A stretch of 16,443 nucleotides of DNA from JAKSUT01 sp045616505 (GTDB taxonomy: Bacteria > Cyanobacteriota > Vampirovibrionia > Gastranaerophilales > Gastranaerophilaceae): NCBI GenBank assembly GCA_045616505.1, contig JAZLGV010000061.1, positions 1-16,443 of the forward strand, given 5' to 3'. The translations under genes and the position numbers were made by a program. Under the pieces are notes generated by a model. It was not told where the DNA came from, ran no database searches, and saw nothing but the letters and a program-made list of their open reading frames with translations. Of the stretch, positions 7,585-15,358 are shown piece after piece. The stretch's first letter is position 1. Each line of letters begins with the position of its first letter.

Positions 7585-8787
7585 TTATTTTTGAGTCAGA
7601 ATTTCATTTTTTCTCCATTTAACGGTATGTCCGTCTTTTAGGTCATCTGTTATATTTCTTATGAGATTTTCATTTCCTTTAAGACCATCTAAAATTTCAA
7701 CTTTGTCACCGAAATCACGTCCTGTAAGCACTTTTTGAAAATGAATTTTTCCTGCTTCATCAACGGTTACAACATGTCTTCCTGAATTCAATGTAGTCAG
7801 GCACGCAGGATTAACAGTTATAATTTTTTCTTCTCCTTTAATATCAATATCTGATTTCACATACAAGCCCGGATACAAACTAGATTTACCGTTATTTTCT
7901 ATGATTACAACAACTTCCATTGTGCGTGAAATAGGATCTATTGTCTGTGAATTTTGCGTAATAACTCCTTTAAATTTATCCTTTGGGTTGTTAGGTGTGT
8001 ATAAATCTACTGTCATGCCAAGTTTGACATATGGTATATAGTTTTGCGGAATATTTAAACTTACCCTGAATTTATCGATTTGTTGAATTTCAAATAAACT
8101 TGTACTTGTACTACTTCCGCCGGCAACAACATTTGCCCCGCCATCTATATTGTATTTACTTATGACACCGCTAAACGGAGCACGGACATTTTTATAATCC
8201 ATAAGAGCCATAATTCTGTTTTTCATTGCATTAGCACTTTTTACTTCAGCTTTGGCTGCAAGATAATTCATTTCGGAAGTTTTAAATTCATTATATTTTG
8301 CATCGAGTTCTTGTTTTGAAATTGCTCCGCCGCCTGATGATTGTTTATATCTGTCATAACTTTGTTTACTAAAATTATATTGATATTCTGCTTCTAATAA
8401 TCTTTTTTGAGCAGCCAGCAAATTTGCAATTGCACTTTGTCCTTCTTGATCCAAATCAGGAGAATCGATAGTAGCAAGCAATTGTCCTTGTACAACTTTA
8501 TCTCCTAACTCTACATAACGTTTTTTTATTAAGCCGTTAATTCTTGAAAATATTTCTGTATGGAGATAAGGTTTTAATTCACCGCTAAGTTCCAGTACAG
8601 AATCACCATTTTGTACTTGTGGAGTTTCTACAAGAGCAACGTATTCATAATTTTTAGCATTTATCCACGTGATAACAAGTCTTGTAACTTTTGGTATGAA
8701 ACCAAGCAAAAACATAAAAACAAATATTGCAATCACACTTGCTTTTACTTTATGTTTCTTTATTGTATCAAATATATAGTTAATCAT
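7585..8787 (-). CDS. RND efflux membrane fusion protein (periplasmic adaptor)
   Basis: 400 residues. One N-terminal membrane anchor (about 16-33) is followed by the two halves of a lipoyl/barrel-sandwich domain (about 66-112 and 200-224, the second half containing VRAPFSGVISKYNIDGG). A helical hairpin lies between them (about 113-198) and includes a Gly-rich insert SSGGGAIS at the tip side. A beta-barrel (about 230-310) and a membrane-proximal domain follow. It bridges the RND pump and the outer-membrane channel. Its ATG overlaps the pump stop by ATGA. The anchor is a membrane helix, with no lipobox Cys. Substrate cannot be told from this protein. Confidence 0.92.
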   Translation of the reverse strand: MINYIFDTIKKHKVKASVIAIFVFMFLLGFIPKVTRLVITWINAKNYEYVALVETPQVQNGDSVLELSGELKPYLHTEIFSRINGLIKKRYVELGDKVVQGQLLATIDSPDLDQEGQSAIANLLAAQKRLLEAEYQYNFSKQSYDRYKQSSGGGAISKQELDAKYNEFKTSEMNYLAAKAEVKSANAMKNRIMALMDYKNVRAPFSGVISKYNIDGGANVVAGGSSTSTSLFEIQQIDKFRVSLNIPQNYIPYVKLGMTVDLYTPNNPKDKFKGVITQNSQTIDPISRTMEVVVIIENNGKSSLYPGLYVKSDIDIKGEEKIITVNPACLTTLNSGRHVVTVDEAGKIHFQKVLTGRDFGDKVEILDGLKGNENLIRNITDDLKDGHTVKWRKNEILTQK

Positions 8788-11700
8788 AATCCGTTTTCCT
8801 CACTATATTTTTTATCTTTATTCATAATTGCAAATAACATTGGCACAATTATTAAAGTGGCAAAGGTCGCAAAAAGTAATCCTCCAATTACCGTCCTTCC
8901 GATTGGAGCATTTTGTTCGCCACCTTCTCCTAGACCTAAAGACATTGGCAACATACCCAAAATCATTGCTAAAGCTGTCATTATAACAGGTCTTATTCTT
9001 GTAAATCCCGCATCAACTGCTGCTCTTACAGAATTAAATCCATTTTTCATTTTATTTGTTGCAAAAGAAACAACCAAAATTGAATTTGAACAAGATACGC
9101 CAATCGCCATAATAGCACCCATTATTGCCTGAATACTAAAAGTTGTATCGGTTGTGTATAATATCCACAATATACCTGCTAAAGCTATTGGCACAGGAGT
9201 AATTATAATAAATGGATTTCTCCATGATTGAAAATTGGTAACGATTAAAAGATATACCAAAATCAATGCAAGCAATAATCCTGATAATAAAGATGAAAAT
9301 GCTGATTTCATAGCATTAGCTTGTCCTAAGATATTAATAAATGTTCCTCGTGGAGCTTGTTTTTCATATTTTTTAACGATTTTTTGAATATCATCTGCCA
9401 CAGAGTCCAAATCTCTGTCTTGAATATTTAGCAAAATATCGTAAACAGGTACAATGTCGTAATGATTAACAACACTCGGTGCTCTACTTTCTTGTATAGT
9501 TGCAACATTAGATAATCGTACCGGCTTATTTTCATTGAAAGCAAGTGGAATATCTACAACGTCTTTAACCGAATTTATCCAATATGGCGGAACTTGTAGT
9601 GCAAGTAAATAATTAACACCATTTTCAGGATCTACCCAATATGCAGGCATTGCTTTTGCACTTGATGAAAGTGCAATAATTACATTTTTAGCAACGTCAG
9701 CCTGTGTTAATCCCATATTAGCTACTTTTACTTTATCAACTTCAAGTTTTATTTCAGGATAATCAGTAATTTGGTGAATATGTGCATCTGCAACACCTTT
9801 TACTTTTTTAATATCCTCAAGCATATCCAAAGCAAGCACATAATTATTTTTTGTGTCTTCGCCCTGAATTTGAACATCGATAGGTGAAGCAAGTCCAAAG
9901 TTCAGAATTTTACCCACCATATCTGCACTTTGGAAGAAAAATACCATATTAGGATACTTTTCATTTAAAACTTTGCGAAGTTTTTTAATATATTTTTCAG
10001 TAGGTTTGTGATGTTTTTTCAGAGATATTAAAATTTCTCCGTCACCCATTCCAAGTTGCGAATTATCCATAAATGCAAGATTTAACATACTTACGGGAAT
10101 TCCGATATTATCAAGCATTGTGTCAATCTCACTTTCTGGAATAACAGTTTTAATAGTTTTTTCAATATCCGAAAAAGCTCTAGCTGTATCTTCTATTCTT
10201 GTTCCGTGTTGAGTGTAAACATGAAGTCTGATTTGCCCTGCATCAACACTAGGGAAGAAATTTTCTCCAATAAACGGTAATAAACAAAAAGAAATCAAAA
10301 TAATGAGGCCATAAAGTTGTAATGTTTTTTTAGGATTTCTCATAACCTGTTTTACTAAAAACTGTTTGTATATTCTTCTTAATTTTGCAAAACTTTTGTT
10401 TACCATTTCATGCAAATCATATAATAATGTTTCAGGTTTAAGTGTTTCTTGTTTCTTTAGCAATTTATCGACCATAACCGGCACTAATGTATTTGATAAC
10501 AAGTAAGAGCCAAGCATAGAGCATATTACTGATAACACCATTGGTGCAAATAAAAATTTCGTAGAACTTTTCATCAAAAATATAGGAGCAAAAACCATAC
10601 ATATAGATAATGTTGAAACCAATGTCGGTACTGCGACTTCTGAAGCTGATTTACAGATAATTTCCTGTAAACTCATTTTGTTTTTATAAATTTCCTTATT
10701 TCTCAAAATATTTTCTAAAACAACAGTTGAATTATCTACAAGCATACCAATTGCAAGTGCCATACCGCTAAGAGTCATAATATTTAGGGTTTCTCCGTTT
10801 AATGACAGACAAATTATTGCAAATAATATAGATAACGGAATTGATACAGCTACAATAAATGTGGAGCGGATACTACCTAAAAATAATAAAATCATTAAAG
10901 CAGTAAGAATAGCTGCAAGTGTACCTTCAAAAATAACACTATGTATAGAACTTTTAACAAATATGGATTGGTCAAATAATTCGTGCATTTGAATTCCTGT
11001 AGGAACCATTTTCTTTATTACAGGAATTATTTTTTTGCATCCATCAACAACTTTTATTGTTGAAGTTTTGCCCGCTTTATAAACTGTCATCAAGCTTCCT
11101 GCCATTCCGTCGTGACGAACAATGTTTTCCTGAACGGCATTTCCATTATGAATATATGCTACATCACGCAAATAAACAGTTTCACCGTTTTTTGACCTTA
11201 TAGGAAATTTATTCATCTCATCAATTGTTTTTGTTGCATTATTCAATGTTATGTAATAATCAAAGCCACCTATCTTGGCATTTCCTGATGGCAATATAAC
11301 ATTTTGTTCCGAAAGAATGTTGGTTACAGACAAAGGTGTAAGTCCACGTGCTTCCATTTTTTGCATATCAAGGTCAACCATTATTTGACGTGACAAACCA
11401 CCCATAGGTAAAGGAATTTGAGAGCCCTCTACTTTTGACATTTGAACCTTTATTATATTTTGCGATAAATCAGATACATCAAGTAACGGTAAATCTTTTG
11501 AAGATACAACAACCTGCAATACAGGTATTGTGGTTGGGGTATATTTTACAACTTGCGGAGGCCTTATCCCAAGCGGCATGTTGTTTAACGCAACTTGTGA
11601 TGCTGAATTTAATTGAGTTATAGCAGTATTAACATCTGCTCCTGGATGCAGGAATACTTTTATTACACCTACACCATATAATGATTGTGATTCAATATGT

Positions 11701-11939
11701 TCAACATCATTCATATTGGCTGAATACATACGTTCGGCGATAGAAACAATACGATTTTCCACATCTTTAGCCGGCATTCCTGTGTAGTCCCATACCGCAA
11801 CAACGGCAGGTGTATTTATTTCGGGGAAAATATCTGTCGGAGTAGAAAAAATTGCAACTAAACCTAAAATCAGAATAAAAAGAGCAAGCACAATTACTGT
11901 ATAATAATATTTTAGAGCTGCTTTTATAAAATTACTCAT
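8784..11939 (-). CDS. RND efflux pump inner-membrane permease (AcrB/CzcA superfamily)
   Basis: 1051 residues, normal for the HAE/HME superfamily. The architecture is duplicated: helix 1 (about 11-32), a large periplasmic loop, helices 2-6 (about 335-490), a second helix at about 540-558, a second loop, then helices 8-12 (about 880-1040). Helix 4 reads GMLVDNSTVVLEN: D402 matches AcrB D407, but N403 stands at the D408 position. Helix 10 reads GVSCSNSILVVSF, with S951 at the AcrB K940 position. This points to an RND subgroup with a reduced proton-relay set rather than a classic AcrB. It is flanked by overlapping genes for the channel and the adaptor. Specificity (drug, metal, lipid) is not evident. 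Confidence 0.93.
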   Translation of the reverse strand: MSNFIKAALKYYYTVIVLALFILILGLVAIFSTPTDIFPEINTPAVVAVWDYTGMPAKDVENRIVSIAERMYSANMNDVEHIESQSLYGVGVIKVFLHPGADVNTAITQLNSASQVALNNMPLGIRPPQVVKYTPTTIPVLQVVVSSKDLPLLDVSDLSQNIIKVQMSKVEGSQIPLPMGGLSRQIMVDLDMQKMEARGLTPLSVTNILSEQNVILPSGNAKIGGFDYYITLNNATKTIDEMNKFPIRSKNGETVYLRDVAYIHNGNAVQENIVRHDGMAGSLMTVYKAGKTSTIKVVDGCKKIIPVIKKMVPTGIQMHELFDQSIFVKSSIHSVIFEGTLAAILTALMILLFLGSIRSTFIVAVSIPLSILFAIICLSLNGETLNIMTLSGMALAIGMLVDNSTVVLENILRNKEIYKNKMSLQEIICKSASEVAVPTLVSTLSICMVFAPIFLMKSSTKFLFAPMVLSVICSMLGSYLLSNTLVPVMVDKLLKKQETLKPETLLYDLHEMVNKSFAKLRRIYKQFLVKQVMRNPKKTLQLYGLIILISFCLLPFIGENFFPSVDAGQIRLHVYTQHGTRIEDTARAFSDIEKTIKTVIPESEIDTMLDNIGIPVSMLNLAFMDNSQLGMGDGEILISLKKHHKPTEKYIKKLRKVLNEKYPNMVFFFQSADMVGKILNFGLASPIDVQIQGEDTKNNYVLALDMLEDIKKVKGVADAHIHQITDYPEIKLEVDKVKVANMGLTQADVAKNVIIALSSSAKAMPAYWVDPENGVNYLLALQVPPYWINSVKDVVDIPLAFNENKPVRLSNVATIQESRAPSVVNHYDIVPVYDILLNIQDRDLDSVADDIQKIVKKYEKQAPRGTFINILGQANAMKSAFSSLLSGLLLALILVYLLIVTNFQSWRNPFIIITPVPIALAGILWILYTTDTTFSIQAIMGAIMAIGVSCSNSILVVSFATNKMKNGFNSVRAAVDAGFTRIRPVIMTALAMILGMLPMSLGLGEGGEQNAPIGRTVIGGLLFATFATLIIVPMLFAIMNKDKKYSEENGL

Positions 11940-13314
11940 TTATCCTACCCCCTAATGCTTTATACAAACTTACAGTATCTATCAATGATGTAGCTTTTGC
12001 TTTATTTGCAGCATTTTCATTAATTAAATATTGACGTCTTGCATCAAGCTCATCAATTCTGTTACCAATACCCGAAAGATATCTTATATGTGCAACATTG
12101 TAATAATGTTGAGAATTTGTCATCATAGCTTTGAAATCATTGAATGCTTTATAATCCGTCTTATAACTTGACAGGCAATCATTAACTTGTTTTACGGCGT
12201 CGAGTAATGTGTAGTCGTATTGATGTAATTTTTCTAAAGCAAGCTCTTTATTATATTTAAGGAAGTGTTTTTTATATCCGCCTGAATATAAATCAAGTAA
12301 TAATCCTGCTCCAAACTGATAAACTATACTTTCCCAGTTAAACAATCTTCCTGCTTTAAAACTTTCAAACCCCACCATTTCATTTAAATTAAAAGAAGGA
12401 AGAAACATTTTTTTTGCGACTTTTACATCAAATGCTGCTTTTTTTATAGCGTGTTCTGCCTGTATCACATCTGGTCTGTTAAATATTAAACCTGAATTAA
12501 TTTCTGTATCAGGTAAAAACGGAAGCATCATTTCTTCCATTGTTCTATGATTAATATTTTCTTGTGGTGCGGCTGCTCTTAAAAATGAAAATGCATGTGA
12601 TAAAATATCTTTCTGCTTATATAGAGCATTTAATTCGTTTTGAGTATTTGTTTTTTCATACTCTGTTATATACAAATCATCATATTTTATTATACCGCCT
12701 TCATACAATTGTTTTTTTAGTTTAAGTACTTCTTCAAGATTTTTGAGAATTTCTTCTTCATTTTCTATCAATTCATCGGTGAGAATAATATTAAAATACA
12801 TTGCACAAACTTCTGAAGTTAGAGATAACATTTTTATATTAACATCTTCTTTAGCTATACGAACATCATATTTTGCGGATTGAACTTTGTCGGAAATCTT
12901 GCCAAATATATCAATTTCCCAATTAAGAAATAAAGGCATAGATATATCGGTGTAAGTATTATATTGCTTTCCCGATAGCGATTTTTGCGGATAAACACTT
13001 GGCGCGATACCAACATGAGGTAGTCTTTGAGCATTAATTGTTCCCAATAAAGCTTGTGATTGTCTTAATCTATCATTTGCAATTTTCAGAGATGGATTTT
13101 GCTCTAATGCTTCCCAAATGTAAGATGATAAATATTCATCAAGGTAGCTTTCCCAAAAATGGTACAATTCAAATTTTTTATCGGACTCTTTATTTTTTTG
13201 TCGTTTTGAAACTTTTGGAGGCTCATTTGAAGATATAGCACAAGCTATATCATTAAACCCAACGATTTCCAACAACAATAATATGATAATTACATATTTT
13301 ATATATTTAAACAA
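11932..13314 (-). CDS. Outer-membrane efflux channel (TolC/NodT-type OMF)
   Basis: 460 residues from the preferred TTG start at 13314, which has AAAGGT at 13326-13321 with a 6-base spacer. A TTG at 13350 in the same frame adds 12 residues but lacks a ribosome site. The preferred start gives a normal signal peptide (MFKYIKYVIIILLLLEIVG, then a likely cleavage near IACA). The duplicated OMF pattern is visible: EALEQNPSLKIANDRLRQSQA in repeat 1, FLNWEIDIFGKISDKVQSA, RPDVIQAEHAIKKAAFDVKVA opening repeat 2, and LDLYSGG. The Cys of IACA is preceded by D-I-A, a poor lipobox, so lipidation is doubtful, although NodT relatives are often lipoproteins. First gene of the operon; its last 8 bases overlap the pump gene. 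Confidence 0.9.
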   Translation of the reverse strand: MFKYIKYVIIILLLLEIVGFNDIACAISSNEPPKVSKRQKNKESDKKFELYHFWESYLDEYLSSYIWEALEQNPSLKIANDRLRQSQALLGTINAQRLPHVGIAPSVYPQKSLSGKQYNTYTDISMPLFLNWEIDIFGKISDKVQSAKYDVRIAKEDVNIKMLSLTSEVCAMYFNIILTDELIENEEEILKNLEEVLKLKKQLYEGGIIKYDDLYITEYEKTNTQNELNALYKQKDILSHAFSFLRAAAPQENINHRTMEEMMLPFLPDTEINSGLIFNRPDVIQAEHAIKKAAFDVKVAKKMFLPSFNLNEMVGFESFKAGRLFNWESIVYQFGAGLLLDLYSGGYKKHFLKYNKELALEKLHQYDYTLLDAVKQVNDCLSSYKTDYKAFNDFKAMMTNSQHYYNVAHIRYLSGIGNRIDELDARRQYLINENAANKAKATSLIDTVSLYKALGGRINE

Positions 13315-13320
13315 TTTTAT

Positions 13321-13326
13321 ACCTTT
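13321..13326 (-). promoter_or_regulatory. Ribosome binding site selecting TTG 13314
   Basis: On the minus strand, AAAGGT stands 6 bases before TTG 13314. No comparable site precedes the upstream in-frame TTG at 13350, and no ATG is available in the open frame before the signal peptide. Confidence 0.5.
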
Positions 13327-13391
13327 AACTATTTTTATTGCTTTGCACAAAATCCGACAGAAGCGTTGCCTGTAATATGAGTAATAAGTGT

Positions 13392-13397
13392 ATTATA
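13392..13397 (-). promoter_or_regulatory. Candidate -10 element of the efflux operon
   Basis: Perfect TATAAT on the minus strand, giving a 5' leader of about 70 bases to TTG 13314. The -35 position (13420-13415) reads CATAAA, a weak match, so activation by a bound regulator would be expected. An alternative -10, TAAAAT at 13438-13433, is exactly 17 bases from the 7-4-7 repeat but falls inside the palindrome. Confidence 0.45.
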
Positions 13398-13430
13398 GAA
13401 ATTCCCCTATTCGATTTATGCACAAATACC

Positions 13431-13451
13431 CTATTTTAAATGTTAAAATAG
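13431..13451. repeat. Perfect 9-bp inverted repeat, operator-like
   Basis: Arms CTATTTTAA and TTAAAATAG are perfectly complementary and separated by ATG. It is centred at 13441, just upstream of the -35 position of the 13392 promoter and overlapping the alternative -10 at 13433. No T-run follows on either strand, so it is not a terminator. It looks like a binding site for a dimeric regulator, though no candidate binding protein is encoded nearby apart from the response regulator. Confidence 0.6.
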
Positions 13452-13455
13452 AATT

Positions 13456-13473
13456 GTTAGTTTGAGGTTAGGT
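13456..13473 (-). promoter_or_regulatory. Second 7-4-7 direct repeat, facing the efflux operon
   Basis: On the minus strand: ACCTAAC, four bases CTCA, AACTAAC. One half-site is identical to the first half-site at the response-regulator promoter (2239-2245), the other differs from it by one base, and the spacing is the same 11 bp. The orientation relative to the downstream gene is also the same. This suggests that the response regulator controls the efflux operon. Two matches in an AT-rich region could still be chance. Confidence 0.45.
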
Positions 13474-13681
13474 GCAATTAAGTCGGTTATCTATTGCATA
13501 TTATTGTTTGGTAAAGTTAGAAACTTGATGTAATACAAAATTTAATTATCCAATCTCCATCTCACAGTTAATTTCATCTTGTTCTGTATGTTAAATTACA
13601 TTTATACTATTTTTTTGTAAAAATTTATTTAACATTAAAAAAACAACCTAAAGTTTTATCAAGTATTGTCGAACACTTAAA

Positions 13682-13687
13682 TATAAT
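13682..13687 (+). promoter_or_regulatory. -10 element of the coiled-coil protein gene
   Basis: TATAAT lies 23 bases before ATG 13711, giving a short leader of roughly 17 bases. No good -35 hexamer is found at 16-18 bases upstream (TCAAGT at 17). The ribosome site is weak, at most GGAATAG at 13699-13705. Confidence 0.4.
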
Positions 13688-13710
13688 AATCGTGTCACGG
13701 AATAGATAAA

Positions 13711-15237
13711 ATGTCAGAGTTAGGAATATCAAATAACAAACTTAATATACAAACACAAATAGACCAACAAACAGCAATCATGAACAATGCAAAAAATTGG
13801 TCTGAAGATTGTGCAAGTGTATTTTCTGAATATGATGTTGAAATGCAAAACGCAACAGAAGATTTTGATATCAACAATATAAATCTTCGTGATGCGGAAC
13901 AAAATTTGCTTACTATTGATGAAAAAGTTAAAAATTATGCTTCCGAACTAGATAAGACAACAAATAGTTTATCAGAATACAAAAATTTAATGCTAAATAC
14001 AAAAGACACAAAAACAAAAGATGAACTAAACGAACAGTTAAAAACATTAGCAAGTCAAGCCGAAAAACAAAAAGCAGATTTAGAAGCAGCAATAAAAGAA
14101 CAAGAATTATCTACAGAAGCTCGTAACAAAGCTATAGATGCATACGATTATGCAAATGTTGTATTAACAGAAATTGGCGCAAATTACAATAAAGCCTCAA
14201 CTGACAATGATAGTGCATACAAAGATTATTATAGTGAAACAGATAAATTAAAACAATTACAAACAAAAGCCGATAGTTTATCAAGAAACGAAGGCTTAGA
14301 AATGTTATCCAAAGAATACGGAACTAACGTTGAAGATTTTTTAAATAACGCAACAGGAGGATATAACTTAGGAAAATCTGATGAAGAAGATAAAAAATTT
14401 TTTACAGCATTACAAAACCACATTAATAGAAATGGCGGTTTAAATGCTGCTGAACAATATGCAGATACGACAGAATATGACAATTCTAAAAAACCAACAG
14501 ACGAAATTAACAAAACAAGTTGTGCAATTGGTATCGCAAGTATGCTTGATGATGACCCAAGATGTGTAAATCTTACATTGGGTGAAAAAGTCGCACTTGT
14601 TGTATGTTCACAAGATGACATGGTAAAAAACACACAAACAGGAAATCTTGATAACACTGGTATCGGCAAAAAAGATTTGAACAAATCTTGGACTTTTATA
14701 AATAGTTATGACACACAAAAAGCAGAAAACACTCTAAACGAAAAGAAATCACAAGTTAAACAATTTGAGGATATTTTTAAAGAAGTAAAAAATAAACAAA
14801 ATACGACAAATGATTCAGATGTTATAACACCTGAATCAATAAACGATGTTTACAATAAACTTAAACAAATTCAAAAAGAAAACGAACATACCATAACAAG
14901 TATTCAAAAGAATAGTAATGGTTCAAAAACAGTAAAATATTCAGATGGAACACAATTATCTTTTAAAGAAGGAGAAGAAATAAAAATTTCAAAATATTTA
15001 GAAGATAGCTATGAATACACAGCGATGATAAATACAACAGAAGAAAAAGGCAAACATCATGATCAATTAATTTCTTCTATTCGCAAAATCACATCATCTA
15101 AATCAACGGATTCCACATTTGCATTTGATTATAAAGACGATAACAAAAACCCATTAACAACTAACTTAGATATTACAAATTTAAACAGCAAACATAAAAT
15201 AAATATTTTTACGAACAGCAATAAACTAAAAAGATAA
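13711..15237 (+). CDS. Large soluble coiled-coil protein of unknown function
   Basis: 508 residues; I do not recognise the family. It has no signal peptide or membrane segment. Residues about 50-195 are rich in Lys, Glu, Gln, Asn and Ala with heptad-like spacing, consistent with a long coiled coil. Residues 196-330 look globular (GLEMLSKEYGTNVEDFLNNA, then CAIGIASMLDDDPRCVNLTLGE) and hold three of the four cysteines (271, 285, 299). A second helical stretch (about 335-395) is followed by a beta-hairpin-like segment GSKTVKYSDGTQLSFKEGEE (404-423) and a polar, low-complexity tail ending NKLKR. It is transcribed alone, divergent from the efflux operon. The coding strand is A-rich, with many ACA, CAA and AAA codons. 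A cytoplasmic scaffold or a protein secreted without a cleaved signal are both possible. Confidence 0.75.
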   Translation: MSELGISNNKLNIQTQIDQQTAIMNNAKNWSEDCASVFSEYDVEMQNATEDFDINNINLRDAEQNLLTIDEKVKNYASELDKTTNSLSEYKNLMLNTKDTKTKDELNEQLKTLASQAEKQKADLEAAIKEQELSTEARNKAIDAYDYANVVLTEIGANYNKASTDNDSAYKDYYSETDKLKQLQTKADSLSRNEGLEMLSKEYGTNVEDFLNNATGGYNLGKSDEEDKKFFTALQNHINRNGGLNAAEQYADTTEYDNSKKPTDEINKTSCAIGIASMLDDDPRCVNLTLGEKVALVVCSQDDMVKNTQTGNLDNTGIGKKDLNKSWTFINSYDTQKAENTLNEKKSQVKQFEDIFKEVKNKQNTTNDSDVITPESINDVYNKLKQIQKENEHTITSIQKNSNGSKTVKYSDGTQLSFKEGEEIKISKYLEDSYEYTAMINTTEEKGKHHDQLISSIRKITSSKSTDSTFAFDYKDDNKNPLTTNLDITNLNSKHKINIFTNSNKLKR

Positions 15238-15260
15238 GTTCAGAAATTTTCTATACAATT

Positions 15261-15318
15261 ATTTGACATGGCGCAAAAATTCGCCTATCATTGTGATGTT
15301 TTACATAATTTGTCAAAT
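15261..15318. repeat. 8-bp inverted repeat bracketing the PfkB promoter
   Basis: ATTTGACA (15261-15268, covering the -35) is the exact reverse complement of TGTCAAAT (15311-15318), 42 bases downstream. The arms sit on either side of the core promoter, as paired operators that form a repression loop would. No regulator gene is adjacent, so the role is inferred. Confidence 0.4.
15263..15291 (+). promoter_or_regulatory. Near-consensus sigma-70-type promoter of the PfkB kinase gene
   Basis: TTGACA (15263-15268, perfect), a 17-base spacer, then TATCAT (15286-15291, one mismatch). Transcription should start near 15298, giving a leader of about 60 bases. The spacer carries short complementary arms GGCG and CGCC, and palindromic sequence lies downstream of the start. 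It is the best promoter in the window. Confidence 0.75.
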
Positions 15319-15326
15319 CGCGATTT
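15315..15326. repeat. 12-bp perfect palindrome AAATCGCGATTT in kinase leader
   Basis: The sequence equals its own reverse complement, contains CGCG in otherwise AT-rich sequence, and lies about 17-28 bases after the predicted transcription start. It overlaps the second arm of the 8-bp inverted repeat. It is a plausible operator. Confidence 0.45.
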
Positions 15327-15358
15327 TAAATAATAAATATAAAATTAAGGAGTAGAAA

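Larger units (their letters stand above)
4393..13314 (-). other. Five-gene efflux/GH13/acyltransferase operon
   Basis: Order of transcription: outer-membrane factor, RND pump, membrane fusion protein, exported GH13 enzyme, acyltransferase-3. The junctions are an 8-base overlap, a 4-base overlap, a 23-base gap and a 10-base gap. No terminator hairpin or obvious promoter interrupts the series, and the acyltransferase ribosome binding site overlaps the GH13 stop. This supports one transcript starting in the 13.31-13.5 kb region. The coupling of a complete tripartite pump with two sugar-related envelope enzymes is what makes the operon notable. Confidence 0.75.
13315..13710. other. Divergent intergenic region between efflux operon and coiled-coil gene
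   Basis: About 395 bases with no credible gene on either strand. It holds minus-strand -10-like elements, a perfect palindrome and a 7-4-7 repeat facing the efflux operon (13392-13473), and a plus-strand TATAAT (13682) for the coiled-coil gene. CCCTATT is repeated directly at 13405 and 13429. Between about 13500 and 13650 I see only AT-rich sequence, with a short inverted repeat AAGTT-AGA-AACTT at about 13514-13526. Confidence 0.6.

Noticed and set aside
8611..9132. Plus-strand open frame of 173 codons
   Set aside because: It lies antisense to the adaptor and pump genes, which have clear protein families; the composition is that of a shadow frame.
13215..13260. Outer-membrane channel as a lipoprotein with Cys at IAC
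   Set aside because: The residue three before the Cys is Asp, where lipoboxes need Leu, Val or Ile; ordinary signal peptidase cleavage looks likelier.
13431..13451. Palindrome read as an intrinsic terminator
   Set aside because: It is purely operator-like: the stem is almost all A/T, no T-run follows on either strand, and it lies upstream of genes on both sides.
14229..14684. Minus-strand open frame of 151 codons
   Set aside because: It is antisense to the coiled-coil gene, has no ribosome site or promoter, and shows no recognisable domain.
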